From positions 1 through 61,997 of the forward strand of contig JBDKTA010000059.1 in NCBI GenBank assembly GCA_039680605.1: a stretch of 61,997 bases of DNA. The letters are read 5' to 3'. The notes below the pieces were generated by a model. It was not told the origin of the DNA. It ran no database searches and was given only the letters and a program-made list of their open reading frames with translations. Each line of letters begins with the position of its first letter. The stretch's first letter is position 1. The translations under genes and the position numbers were made by a program. This document shows, in pieces, positions 40,184 through 48,102 of this stretch. The DNA comes from Planctomycetaceae bacterium (lineage in GTDB: Bacteria > Planctomycetota > Phycisphaerae > SM23-33).

Positions 40184-41484
40184 TCGAGTCTTTTGCCGGA
40201 ATGAAGGTGACTGTCGCGGGGCTGGGGCGATTCGGCGGGGGCGTGGGGGCGGTGCGCTGGTTGGCGCGGCAAGGGGCGGCTGTCACCGTGTCGGACCAGG
40301 CCAAGGCCGAAGACCTGGCCGGCTCGATCGCGCAGCTTGCGGACCTCGACGTGACGCTGCACCTGGGCGCCCACGTGCCTGCCGATTTCCTCCAGACCGA
40401 CCTGCTGGTGGTGAACCCGGCGATCCCGCTGGAGATGCCGCTGCTGGCCTCGGCCACGCGCGCGGGCGTGCCGCAGACGACGGAGATCAACCTCTTCCTG
40501 GAGCGCTGCCGCGCGCCGATCGTCGGCATCACCGGCAGCGTCGGCAAGAGCACCACCACTGCGATGATCGCCCAGATCCTCGCTCGCAAGTTCACCACGC
40601 ACATGGGCGGCAACATCGGCAAGAGCCTGCTCGAAACCCTGCCGGACATTGAACCCGACCACGTCGTCGTGCTTGAACTGTCGAGCTTTCAACTCGAACG
40701 GGCCGTGCAGCTTGGCATCAGCCCGCACGTGGCCGTCATCACCAACCTGCGACCCAACCACCTCGACCGACATGGCACGATCGACGCCTACGCGGCCGCC
40801 AAGAAAATCATCTTCCGCTTCCAGACCCGCGATGACGTGCTGGTGGTTAACGCCGCCGATCCGGTCGTCTCGACCTGGCGCGGGCCGGGCAGGACCGTGC
40901 AGTTCGACCCGGACGCCGAGCCGTTTGAACTGGCCGTGCCCGGCAAGCACAACCAGGCCGACGCCCAGGCGGCGTTTGCGGCCGCGGCGCAGATGGGCGT
41001 GGACCGCTCGACTGCCGCCGGGGCGCTGGTGGCCTTCACCGGTCTGCCGCACCGCCTGCAGTTCGTGGCGCAGAAGTCCGGCGTGCGATACTACAACGAT
41101 TCCAAGTGTACCACGCCCGAGGGCGCCATGGTGGCGCTGGATGCCTTCCCGCCGCGCAAGGCCGTCATCATCGTCGGCGGATACGACAAGCACGTCGACT
41201 TCAGAACCCTCGGCGAGACCCTGGCGGCCCGGGCCAAGTACGTCATCGTTATGGGCCAGACCGCCAGCGCTATCCTCACCGAGGTCGTCGCCGCCAAGGA
41301 GATCGACCAGATCCTCCCACAGGTGAGCATGGCCGAAAATCTCGAAGTGGCCGTCGCCATCGCCCGCGGCGCCGCCGAAGAAGGGGACGTGGTCCTCCTG
41401 AGCCCCGCCTGCGCCAGCTACGATCAGTTCAACAACTACGAGCAGCGAGGCGACCTGTTCACCAAACTGGTGCTGGAAGAATAG
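40180..41484 (+). CDS. murD: UDP-N-acetylmuramoyl-L-alanine--D-glutamate ligase
   Basis: The 434-residue protein has the three Mur-ligase domains: the N-terminal UDP-binding Rossmann part (KVTVAGLGRFGGGVGAVRWL), the ATPase with GITGSVGKSTTTAM, ELSSFQLE and NLRPNHLDRHGT, and the C-terminal domain with NDSKCTTPEGAMVAL and VGGYDKHVDF. It adds D-glutamate to UDP-MurNAc-L-Ala in cell wall synthesis. It starts inside the stop of the M16 gene. No other mur genes are adjacent, so murD is outside the usual dcw cluster. Its presence fits peptidoglycan-making Planctomycetota. Confidence 0.95.
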   Translation: MIESFAGMKVTVAGLGRFGGGVGAVRWLARQGAAVTVSDQAKAEDLAGSIAQLADLDVTLHLGAHVPADFLQTDLLVVNPAIPLEMPLLASATRAGVPQTTEINLFLERCRAPIVGITGSVGKSTTTAMIAQILARKFTTHMGGNIGKSLLETLPDIEPDHVVVLELSSFQLERAVQLGISPHVAVITNLRPNHLDRHGTIDAYAAAKKIIFRFQTRDDVLVVNAADPVVSTWRGPGRTVQFDPDAEPFELAVPGKHNQADAQAAFAAAAQMGVDRSTAAGALVAFTGLPHRLQFVAQKSGVRYYNDSKCTTPEGAMVALDAFPPRKAVIIVGGYDKHVDFRTLGETLAARAKYVIVMGQTASAILTEVVAAKEIDQILPQVSMAENLEVAVAIARGAAEEGDVVLLSPACASYDQFNNYEQRGDLFTKLVLEE

Positions 41485-41502
41485 AACCCTCGGTGCGCCC
41501 AC

Positions 41503-41596
41503 GTTAGCGGTCGAACTTGTTCGACGTGGTTGTTTCCCCGATCTCAGAACGCGCGGTGCAAGTCGAAGATCCGCCGTGGCAAGCTCCGCCGCTAAC
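41503..41596. repeat. Family B element, two-hairpin copy touching the purB stop codon
   Basis: It begins GTTAGCGG with the hairpin GTCGAAC-TT-GTTCGAC and ends CCGCTAAC. The right hairpin carries an internal insert (AAGTCGAAGATCCGCC) like that of the 27039 copy. Its last base is also the last base of the purB stop codon on the minus strand. Confidence 0.85.
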
Positions 41597-43029
41597 TACA
41601 CCTTCAATTCGCTCTTTTTGCCCAACTGGTCTTTGTACTTGCTGCGGAGGGGATCCACTTCGGTTGCGATGAACTCGTCGACTTGCTCGGGCGCTCGGCC
41701 GATGAAATCTTTGGGGTTCATGACGGTGTCGATGTCGATGTTGGCAAAGGCCGCATCGGCCTTGAGGCGGGCGATCAGGTCGTTGGGTTTGCCGTCTGTC
41801 TTGACCACCGCGGCGGCGGCCTGGCTGTGGGTGCGGATGCGTTCGTGCAGGTCCTGGCGGTTGCCTCCGGCGGCGACGGCGGCCATCAGGATGTTTTCGG
41901 TCGCCATGAAGGGCAGTTCGGCCTGGATATGCGAAGCGATGACGGCGGGATACACCACCAGCCCGCGCGAGACGTTGAGCACGATCCCCAGCGCCGCGTC
42001 GGCTGACAGGAATGCCTCGCTCATGGCCAGACGTTTGTTGGCCGAATCGTCGAGCGTGCGTTCGAACCACTGCTCGGCGGCAGTATGCAGCGGGCTGGCC
42101 GAGACGTCCATCAGGAAGCGGGCCAGGGCGGTGGCTCGCTCGCAGCGCATGGGGTTTCGCTTGTAGGCCATCGCGCTGGAGCCGACCTGCGAGGTCTCGA
42201 AAGGCTCTTCGATTTCCTTGAGGCCGGCCAGCAGGCGCACGTCGTTGCACATCTTGTGGACGCTGGCGCCGATGCCGGCCAGCGCCTGGGCGATCTGGGC
42301 GTCGATCTTGCGGCTGTAGGTCTGCCCGGTGATGAGCATGGTTTTCGTGAAGCCCATCTTCTCGGCGACCATCTGGTCGAGCCGGCGGACTTTCTCGTGG
42401 GCGTTGCCGAACAGGGCCATGAAGCTGGCCTGCGTGCCGGTAGTGCCCTTAGCGCCGCGGAATTCGAGCCCGTCGCGGCGGTACTCCAGGTCGCGCAGGT
42501 CGCGAATAAAATCGGCACACCACATGGCGGCGCGCTTGCCGACGGTGGTCATCTGGGCCGGCTGAAAGTGCGTGAAGCCCAGGCACGGCAGGTCGCGGTG
42601 CTTAGCCGCGAATGCGCCCAGGGCGTCGATCACGTTTGCGAGCTGGCCGATCAGCAGTCCCAGCGCCGACCGCATGACGATCAGGTCGGTGTTGCAGTTG
42701 ACGTACTGGCTGGTGGCGCCGAGGTGGATGATGCCCGCCGCGGCGGGGGCCGCCTCGCCGTAGGCGTGGATGTGCGCCATCACGTCGTGGCGGAGTTTCT
42801 CTTCGTGGCGGGCGGCCTTTTCGAAGTCGATGTCATCCAGGTGCGCCGCCATCTGGGCGAGTTGGTCGTCGGTGATATCGAGCCCGAGTTCCTTTTGGCA
42901 TTGGGCCAGCGCCAGCCACAGCCGCCGCCAGGTCGAGAACTGCATCTGGCGACCGAAGAGGGTGCGCATTTCCAGACTGGCATACCGCGATTCGAGGGGG
43001 CTGGTATAGGTTTTGTATTTGTCGTCCAT
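41596..43029 (-). CDS. purB: Adenylosuccinate lyase
   Basis: The 477-residue protein has the fumarase/aspartase superfamily fold with the signature SSAMAYKRNPMRCE, and IIHLGATSQYVNCNTD and GAKGTTGTQASF as the other active-site blocks. It splits SAICAR and adenylosuccinate in purine synthesis. The size and the C-terminal domain fit PurB rather than argininosuccinate lyase or fumarase. The start at 43029 (MDDKYKTYTSPLESRYAS) is the normal N-terminus. It is convergent with murD. Confidence 0.95.
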   Translation of the reverse strand: MDDKYKTYTSPLESRYASLEMRTLFGRQMQFSTWRRLWLALAQCQKELGLDITDDQLAQMAAHLDDIDFEKAARHEEKLRHDVMAHIHAYGEAAPAAAGIIHLGATSQYVNCNTDLIVMRSALGLLIGQLANVIDALGAFAAKHRDLPCLGFTHFQPAQMTTVGKRAAMWCADFIRDLRDLEYRRDGLEFRGAKGTTGTQASFMALFGNAHEKVRRLDQMVAEKMGFTKTMLITGQTYSRKIDAQIAQALAGIGASVHKMCNDVRLLAGLKEIEEPFETSQVGSSAMAYKRNPMRCERATALARFLMDVSASPLHTAAEQWFERTLDDSANKRLAMSEAFLSADAALGIVLNVSRGLVVYPAVIASHIQAELPFMATENILMAAVAAGGNRQDLHERIRTHSQAAAAVVKTDGKPNDLIARLKADAAFANIDIDTVMNPKDFIGRAPEQVDEFIATEVDPLRSKYKDQLGKKSELKV

Positions 43030-43103
43030 GGCTGGATGATAAAGGCAAATGCCCGCCGCGAAAAGGCTAAAGCAAGCCCTGGGTCAATGAAGTGACCAGG
43101 CCG

Positions 43104-44354
43104 TTACACGACCGCGATGTCCCGGTCCAGCGTCATCTCGACGATGGTGTCCGGCGCGGCGGGGGCGTTGAGCGTGATGCTCAAAGTCTCCGGCGTCTGC
43201 GCGATCTGCACCTGCCCACCCGTTCGCACGTTGCTGCTTAGCACGCGCGCCTCGATGGGCGGCAGTTCGAGTGTGCCTTGCGACCGCTGCAGAATGTGCA
43301 GGAAGATCTTGTTGCCGCGGTGCGTGCAGGCGCCCCATTCGCCGGGGCGCAGCGGCCCGCCGCGCGTGGCGTAGATTGTCTCGCCGTGCAGCGCCAGCCA
43401 CTGACCGATCTCCTTGAGCAAGTCCCCTTGTCGCGGCTCGATGCGGCCGTCGGGCATCGGGCCGGTGTTGAGCAGCAGGTTGCCGTCGCCGCCGGCGCAG
43501 TGGGCCAGGGCGCTGATGCACTCGTGAAACGTCATCATCTTTGTGCCCGGCGTGAACGACCAGCCGCCGTCGCACAGGCACAGGCACGACTCCCACGCGC
43601 GGTCCGTGCGGTACGCCCCCAGGTGCCCCTCGGGCGTCTCGAAGTCGCCGGTGTATTCGCTCACGCGGCCGTGCAGGACCGACGCGTGCAGACGGTCGTT
43701 GATGATGATGCCCGGATGCAGCCTGCGCGCCATCCGCAGCACCAGGTCCGGGTCCCACAGGTGGTGCGGGCCGCCGATGTGGTCGAACCACAGCACGTCC
43801 ACGCGGCCGTAGTTGCACAGCAACTCCAGGAGCTGCGCGTGATAGAACGCCAGGTAGCGGTGGTGGTTTTCGGTGAGGTAGTCTTCATGGAACCAGTCGC
43901 GGGCGGAGTAGTAGAGTCCCAGCTTCATGCCTGCTTCGTGGCACGCGTCGGCCAACTCGCGTACCAGGTCGCGCTGGCAGGGGCAATCGGGCGCGGTCAC
44001 GCGGTGGGTGGTGTAGCGCGTGTCGAAGAGACAGAATCCGTCGTGATGCTTGGTCGTCAGTACCATATATTTCATGCCGGCGGCGCGAGCGGTGGCCACC
44101 CACTGCCGGGCATCGTAGAGCGTGGGGTTGAACTGCGTGTAGAACTTGTCGTAGACCTCGGCCGGGATGGGGTTCTTGGCCCATGCCTGCCAATCGCCGA
44201 TGCGATGGCCGCCCTGTCGCGACCAACTGATATCCGATCCGCCGATGGCGGCCGGGCCCCAATGAATGAACATGCCGAACCTTGCTTCGCGCCACCATTG
44301 CATCTGGTCAGGCGTAGCACGGAGGAACTGGCTGGCACCGGTGCGGTCGGGCAT
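43104..44354 (-). CDS. GH29 alpha-L-fucosidase, paralogue 3 (divergent)
   Basis: The 416-residue protein has REARFGMFIHWGPAAIGGSD, YMVLTTKHHDGFCLFDTRY, LYYSARDWFHEDY and RVDVLWFDHIGG with nucleophile Asp191, then GDGNLLLNTGPMPDGRIEP and a C-terminal beta domain. It differs clearly from paralogues 1 and 2 (WHHPD is replaced by WFHED), so its substrate linkage may differ. There is no signal peptide. AAAGGA lies upstream. It is alone among housekeeping genes. Confidence 0.92.
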   Translation of the reverse strand: MPDRTGASQFLRATPDQMQWWREARFGMFIHWGPAAIGGSDISWSRQGGHRIGDWQAWAKNPIPAEVYDKFYTQFNPTLYDARQWVATARAAGMKYMVLTTKHHDGFCLFDTRYTTHRVTAPDCPCQRDLVRELADACHEAGMKLGLYYSARDWFHEDYLTENHHRYLAFYHAQLLELLCNYGRVDVLWFDHIGGPHHLWDPDLVLRMARRLHPGIIINDRLHASVLHGRVSEYTGDFETPEGHLGAYRTDRAWESCLCLCDGGWSFTPGTKMMTFHECISALAHCAGGDGNLLLNTGPMPDGRIEPRQGDLLKEIGQWLALHGETIYATRGGPLRPGEWGACTHRGNKIFLHILQRSQGTLELPPIEARVLSSNVRTGGQVQIAQTPETLSITLNAPAAPDTIVEMTLDRDIAVV

Positions 44355-44373
44355 GGCGGTATCCTTTCTTGCA

Positions 44374-44515
44374 GGTAGTCGGTAAGCGGTAAGTAGTACT
44401 CGCTAATCGATGGTGCGCCAAGGTTAGAGGTTAAAGGTGAGAGGTGAGAGCGTGCCAACAATATCCTCTACCCTCTACCCTCTACCCTCTACCCTCTACC
44501 CTCTAACCTCACCAT
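44374..44515. repeat. Seven-base tandem repeat (CCTCTAC) and partner arm
   Basis: Six units of CCTCTAC/A occupy 44465-44506. Just upstream, GGTTAGAGGTTAAAGGTGAG and GAGGTGAGAG are the rough complement, so the region can fold. GTAGTCGGTAAGCGGTAAG words (family F type) lie at 44376-44394. There is no gene in this 199-base gap. Confidence 0.8.
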
Positions 44516-44553
44516 TGGAACCTTTTGCCCGCTGACGCTATGATTGTCTGGCC

Positions 44554-45096
44554 ATGACATCCGAACCCACAAAGCATTCGACTCGAATCCTGATCTTCAC
44601 CGGCGACGGCAAGGGCAAGACTACCGCCGCGCTGGGCATGGTGCTGCGCTGCTGCGGGCATGGCCTGTCGGCGTGCGTGGTGCAGTTCGTCAAGGCCGAC
44701 GCGGTGGTGGGGGAGGTGGCGGCGCTGCATCGCATCGAATGTGCTCAGATCATCCAGACGGGGCTGGGCTTCCTGCCACCCAAGGACAGTCCCAAGTTTG
44801 CCGAGCACGGGGCGGCTGCCCGTGCGGGGCTGGCCCGGGCGGCGAAAATTATCGCCTCAGGGCAATTCCACATGGTGGTGCTGGACGAGGTGTGCTTTGC
44901 CGTGCAGGCGGGCCTGATCGAGGAAGCCGACGTGATCGACGCCGTGAGATCGGCGCCGCCGGAGACGTGCATCGTCCTGACCGGCCGCGGCGCTACCGGC
45001 AGTTTGATCGCCTTGGCCGACACGGTCACGGAAATGCGCTGCATCAAGCACGGCATGAGCGAAGGCTGGCCGGCACAGAAGGGCGTGGAGAAGTGA
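44554..45096 (+). CDS. cobO: Cob(I)yrinic acid a,c-diamide adenosyltransferase
   Basis: The 180-residue protein begins with the P-loop TGDGKGKTTAALGM (residues 16-29) and continues with GLGFLPPKDSPKF, MVVLDEVCFAVQAGLI and CIVLTGRGA, the pattern of the CobA/CobO/BtuR family. It transfers the adenosyl group from ATP to cob(I)alamin or its precursors to make coenzyme B12. No other cobalamin gene or B12 riboswitch is adjacent, so it probably serves salvage. It is convergent with the HU gene, with a shared terminator between. Confidence 0.93.
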   Translation: MTSEPTKHSTRILIFTGDGKGKTTAALGMVLRCCGHGLSACVVQFVKADAVVGEVAALHRIECAQIIQTGLGFLPPKDSPKFAEHGAAARAGLARAAKIIASGQFHMVVLDEVCFAVQAGLIEEADVIDAVRSAPPETCIVLTGRGATGSLIALADTVTEMRCIKHGMSEGWPAQKGVEK

Positions 45097-45180
45097 TTGA
45101 GGATTTTCGATCTCGGATTGCGGATCAGGATCAGCAATGTAATCCGAAATCCCAAATCCACAATCCGCAATCCTGAAAAT

Positions 45181-45213
45181 AAAGACACCGATCTTGATCA
45201 GACCGGTGTCTTT
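45181..45213. terminator. Bidirectional terminator between cobO and HU genes
   Basis: A perfect ten-base stem, AAAGACACCG (45181-45190) with CGGTGTCTTT (45204-45213), has A and T at its base on either side, so it can work in both directions for the convergent genes. Confidence 0.8.
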
Positions 45214-45250
45214 AGTGGTAAAGCCTTGTTTTACCGCAAATCCGGCGGGT

Positions 45251-45556
45251 TTAGACCATGTCTTTGAGGGTCTTCAGCGGGCGGACCTTGATCACGTTGC
45301 GGGCCGGCTTGGCCTTGATCATGATCTTTTCTTTGGTGAAGGGGTTGATGCCTTCGCGAGCCTTGGTGGCCGGCTTGCGGATGACGGTGACCTTCATCAG
45401 TCCGGCGATGTTCAGCAGGCCCGCGCCCTTGAGTTCCTTCTTCAGCAGACCGGCCATCGCGTCGAAGACAGCGGCCACTTTCTTCTTCGGCAGTTCGGTC
45501 TCGTCGGCGATTGTCGCCAGGAACTGTCCCTTGGTCATCGGTTTCTTTGTAGCCAT
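45251..45556 (-). CDS. HU-family DNA-binding protein
   Basis: The 101-residue basic protein has the HU/IHF fold: TKGQFLATIADETELPKKKV, DAMAGLLKKELKGAGLLNI and the DNA-binding arm with REGINPFTKEKI. It bends and packs DNA. It is about ten residues longer than E. coli HU, with a Lys-rich start and the extra tail LKTLKDMV. It ends at the shared terminator. A promoter lies 27-55 bases upstream (TTGACC, 17 bases, TATCCA on the minus strand). HU-like proteins help transposition and folding of palindromic DNA, which may matter in this repeat-rich genome. Confidence 0.93.
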   Translation of the reverse strand: MATKKPMTKGQFLATIADETELPKKKVAAVFDAMAGLLKKELKGAGLLNIAGLMKVTVIRKPATKAREGINPFTKEKIMIKAKPARNVIKVRPLKTLKDMV

Positions 45557-45582
45557 GTAACGATTCCTTTCATTACTAACGT

Positions 45583-45611
45583 TGGATAGGTTCCGGCCCC
45601 ATGCCGGTCAA
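45583..45611 (-). promoter_or_regulatory. Promoter of the HU gene
   Basis: On the minus strand, TTGACC (45611-45606), a 17-base spacer and TATCCA (45588-45583). AAAGGA before the ATG completes the leader. Confidence 0.55.
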
Positions 45612-45690
45612 CGACCGCATAATTACACCACCGTGCGGCGTTATTCAAAGGAAAAATGCGGAAATTTTCGAGGTTTCGGGAACGGTCGGA

Positions 45691-45882
45691 GAAGGGGAGA
45701 GCGGGGTTATGCGGATCGGGAAAGGATAAAGAGGATTGGGAACGACGTGATGAATAGAATCGTGCAGCGGCGGGTGGGGTGTGCGGCGCAGTATGCTGCG
45801 CGTGCTTGGGGCGGCTGCCTTGCCTGCATCGTGTTTCTCAATCCTCTTAATCCCGAAAATCCCGCGTAATCCCGCTCTCCCC
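45691..45882. repeat. Family K palindrome (GGATTGGGAA type arms)
   Basis: The left arm (45691-45741) contains GGGGAGAGCGGGGTTATGCG and AGAGGATTGGGAA. The right arm (45834-45882) contains TCTCAATCCTCTTAATCCCG and AATCCCGCTCTCCCC. The centre has the hairpin GCGCAG-TATG-CTGCGC. It takes up most of the 336-base gap between the HU and radical SAM genes; there is no gene here. Confidence 0.8.
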
Positions 45883-45892
45883 GTCGGCTGGG

Positions 45893-46894
45893 TCACGCGA
45901 CCGCGTAGAAGCTCGCCGGCGACAGCTCGGCCCAGGCGCCGGATCGCTGCAGCGCGCCCCGCGCGTCGAGGCACAGGTCGCACTTGCTGACGTACCCGTC
46001 GTGGCGCGGTTTGAACCCGCACGCGCGCGCCGCGAGCTGGGCCAACGCCCACGGCCCGCCGCCGCAGAGCGTCGTGAAGACCGGGTGCGACTGCGCTGAA
46101 ATCACCGGGTGAAAATCGGCCGCCGTCGCCGGAACGATCCCCGCGCATGTGCCGGTGAACAGCCGCCCGCTCGGGTCGATGTGAAAGTGCGACGTGCTGG
46201 TCAGCTCGCGCCGGCACGTGCAGGCGCGATACGCCTCGCCCGCCTGCGGCGTGAAACATTCGCGCAGAGCGCTGCACACGCGCCCGCCGACGGTCAGGCC
46301 GTAAAGTCCCGGCAGCGCCGCCGGCCGATCCGCCAGGCCCGTCAACGCGCAGAACTCCTCCAGCGTGTGCGTGCGATCGTGGCCGCCGATGGCCTCCAGC
46401 GCGTCGTAGACGTGCTGCACCCAGACGATCACGCCGCCGCGCCCGAACACTTCCGCCGCGATTTCCGCGCACATCTTCGTGCGGGCGAAGGGCACGAACT
46501 CGTTGTGATACATCGACGCGCTGACCAGCACGGCCGGCAGCCCGGCATCGGCCAGGCGTTTCATGGCCGCACGCGTCCTGGTCTCATCCACGCACCAGAT
46601 GGCGTTGGTCTCCAGGTACGCCAGCGGCACGCCCATCCCGCTGGCCAGGGCGACCACATCGACCAGCAGGTCCATCCGCAAGGTGGCCTCGCCGCCGGCC
46701 AGATGCACCGAGTGCAGCCGCTCTTCCCGCTTCAACGCCGTGAAGATCTTTCGCGCCGTCTCCATCGTCATCCACTCATCCGGCGACTGCGGGCTGCAGC
46801 GATACAGGCAGTGCCTGCACGTGTTGGTGCAGCGATAACTGAGCATGACCCCGCCGGAGATCAGCGGGGGGATCGCAATGGTATCAGTGTCCAT
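45893..46894 (-). CDS. Radical SAM protein with cysteine-rich C-terminus
   Basis: The 333-residue protein has the radical SAM cluster motif CxxxCxxC (Cys22, Cys26, Cys29, CTNTCRHC) with LAGGEATLRMDL (GGE motif) after it. The C-terminal third has further cysteines (ACTCRREL, GTCAGI, and YVSKCDLCLDARGAL) that could hold auxiliary iron-sulfur clusters, as in SPASM or twitch proteins. The start is ATG 46894; the longer open frame upstream is repeat sequence and would give a false membrane helix. No peptide precursor gene is visible nearby, so the substrate is unknown. Confidence 0.85.
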   Translation of the reverse strand: MDTDTIAIPPLISGGVMLSYRCTNTCRHCLYRCSPQSPDEWMTMETARKIFTALKREERLHSVHLAGGEATLRMDLLVDVVALASGMGVPLAYLETNAIWCVDETRTRAAMKRLADAGLPAVLVSASMYHNEFVPFARTKMCAEIAAEVFGRGGVIVWVQHVYDALEAIGGHDRTHTLEEFCALTGLADRPAALPGLYGLTVGGRVCSALRECFTPQAGEAYRACTCRRELTSTSHFHIDPSGRLFTGTCAGIVPATAADFHPVISAQSHPVFTTLCGGGPWALAQLAARACGFKPRHDGYVSKCDLCLDARGALQRSGAWAELSPASFYAVA

Positions 46895-46918
46895 GCCGTG
46901 GAAGATAACCGAACAGGG

Positions 46919-47132
46919 GAAGAAAACAACGGAACAACCGAGGACGAGGACGAGGACGATGACGAGGACGATAATAATCCTCAGCGTCCTCTCGTTAGCG
47001 GCGGGCTTGCCCCGCGGGTAACACTCCGTAGACAACAACCAAGGCGAAAGATCATTCGTCTGTCTCGTCTGTCAAGTGGTTCATCGTCCTCGTCGTCGTC
47101 CTCGTCCTCGTCGTCGGTTTTATCTTTTTCCC
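46919..47132. repeat. Family C composite palindrome, copy 3
   Basis: The left arm (46936-46975) has GAGGACGAGGACGAGGACGA; the right arm (47082-47119) has CATCGTCCTCGTCGTCGTCC and more triplets ending GTCGTCGGTTTTATC. Inside is a family B half-element (GTTAGCGGCGGGCTTGCCCC at 46995) and about 60 bases of other sequence. It fills most of the 344-base gap between the radical SAM and ThiF-like genes; no gene is present. Confidence 0.85.
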
Positions 47133-47238
47133 ATTCGTGTCATTCGTGACATCCGCCTCCGCCGGGGGCTTCGGCGGACAGGTTCGTGGACGTAACTCCC
47201 GGCCCAGCGGTTGACTCGCCAGGGGGGTAGATGCGACA

Positions 47239-48060
47239 ATGATTCTTCACATGGAACTCACGGGCGAACAACTCGAACGCTACTCGCGGCAGATCGCACT
47301 CGACAGCGTCGGCGTGGCCGGGCAGCGCAAGCTTTCAGACGCAAAGGTCTTGCTCGTCGGCGTCGGCGGGCTGGGATCGCCGGCCGCTTTGTACCTGGCG
47401 GCCGCGGGGGTGGGGACGCTGGGGCTGATGGACGGCGAGGCTGTCGACGTGACCAACCTCCAGCGGCAGATCATCCACCAGACGCCGGACGTGGGCACGA
47501 GCAAGGTCGCCTCGGCTGCCGCCAAGATCGCCGCGCTGAACCCGCACGTGACCGTGCGGGCGTACGAACACCCGGCGCGGCTCAAGGACGTGCTGGAGGT
47601 ATTCGGCGGGTACGACTTCATCATTGACGGCACGGACAACTTCGCCGCCAAGTTCCTGATCAACGACGCGTGCTTTTTTACCGGCAAGCCCTACAGCCAC
47701 GCCGGCGTGCTGCGGTTCGCCGGGTTGACGATGACGATCATCCCCGGTCGCACCGCGTGCCTGCGCTGCGTGTACGGCGGCCCGCCGCCGGCGCAGGCGT
47801 GTCCATCCTGCTCGCACGCGGGGATTCTCGGCGTGGTGCCGGGCATCGTCGGGACGATCCAGGCCGCCGAGGCCCTCAAGTACATCCTGGGCCTGGAAGG
47901 CCTGCTGACCGACCGCATCCTCTCCTGCGACGTGCTGGGCATGCGCTTCAGCGACCTGGCCGTCGGCCGCAATGAAAGCTGTGCCCTGTGCGGGAAGAAT
48001 CCGAGCATCAAGTCGATTGAAGACGCGGTGCGGGGTGACGGCACCGCGTGCGTACGTTAG
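47239..48060 (+). CDS. ThiF/MoeB-like E1 (ubiquitin-like protein activating) enzyme
   Basis: The 273-residue protein has the E1 superfamily fold: RYSRQIALDSVGVAGQRKL, the ATP site VGVGGLGSPAALYLAAAGVG, VTNLQRQIIHQTPDVGTSKV, IIDGTDNFAAKFLINDAC, and zinc-binding pairs CLRC and CALC. MoeB and ThiF adenylate the C-terminal glycine of MoaD or ThiS. No MoaD/ThiS gene is adjacent. The start may be ATG 47239 or ATG 47251. The last codons and the stop TAG come from a family B repeat (GTTAGCGG), so the tail DGTACVR may be recent. Confidence 0.88.
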   Translation: MILHMELTGEQLERYSRQIALDSVGVAGQRKLSDAKVLLVGVGGLGSPAALYLAAAGVGTLGLMDGEAVDVTNLQRQIIHQTPDVGTSKVASAAAKIAALNPHVTVRAYEHPARLKDVLEVFGGYDFIIDGTDNFAAKFLINDACFFTGKPYSHAGVLRFAGLTMTIIPGRTACLRCVYGGPPPAQACPSCSHAGILGVVPGIVGTIQAAEALKYILGLEGLLTDRILSCDVLGMRFSDLAVGRNESCALCGKNPSIKSIEDAVRGDGTACVR

Positions 48061-48095
48061 CGGCGGGGCTTGCCCCGCGAAGCCCCGCCGCTAAC
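48056..48095. repeat. Family B element, complete short copy carrying the stop codon of the ThiF-like gene
   Basis: GTTAGCGG, hairpin GCGGGGC-TT-GCCCCGC, then CGAAGCCCCGCCGCTAAC. The stop codon TAG of the ThiF-like gene lies in GTTAGC. The element fills the gap between convergent genes and is the shortest two-ended copy in the window. Confidence 0.88.
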
Positions 48096-48102
48096 GGGAG
48101 GA

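Noticed and set aside
44465-44506. Possible replication iterons in the CCTCTAC repeat
   Set aside because: Seven-base units without DnaA boxes, an AT-rich region or a replication gene nearby.
46895-47038. N-terminal extension of the radical SAM protein with a membrane helix (IIIVLVIVLVLVLGC)
   Set aside because: It is again family C repeat sequence. The protein starts naturally at 46894.
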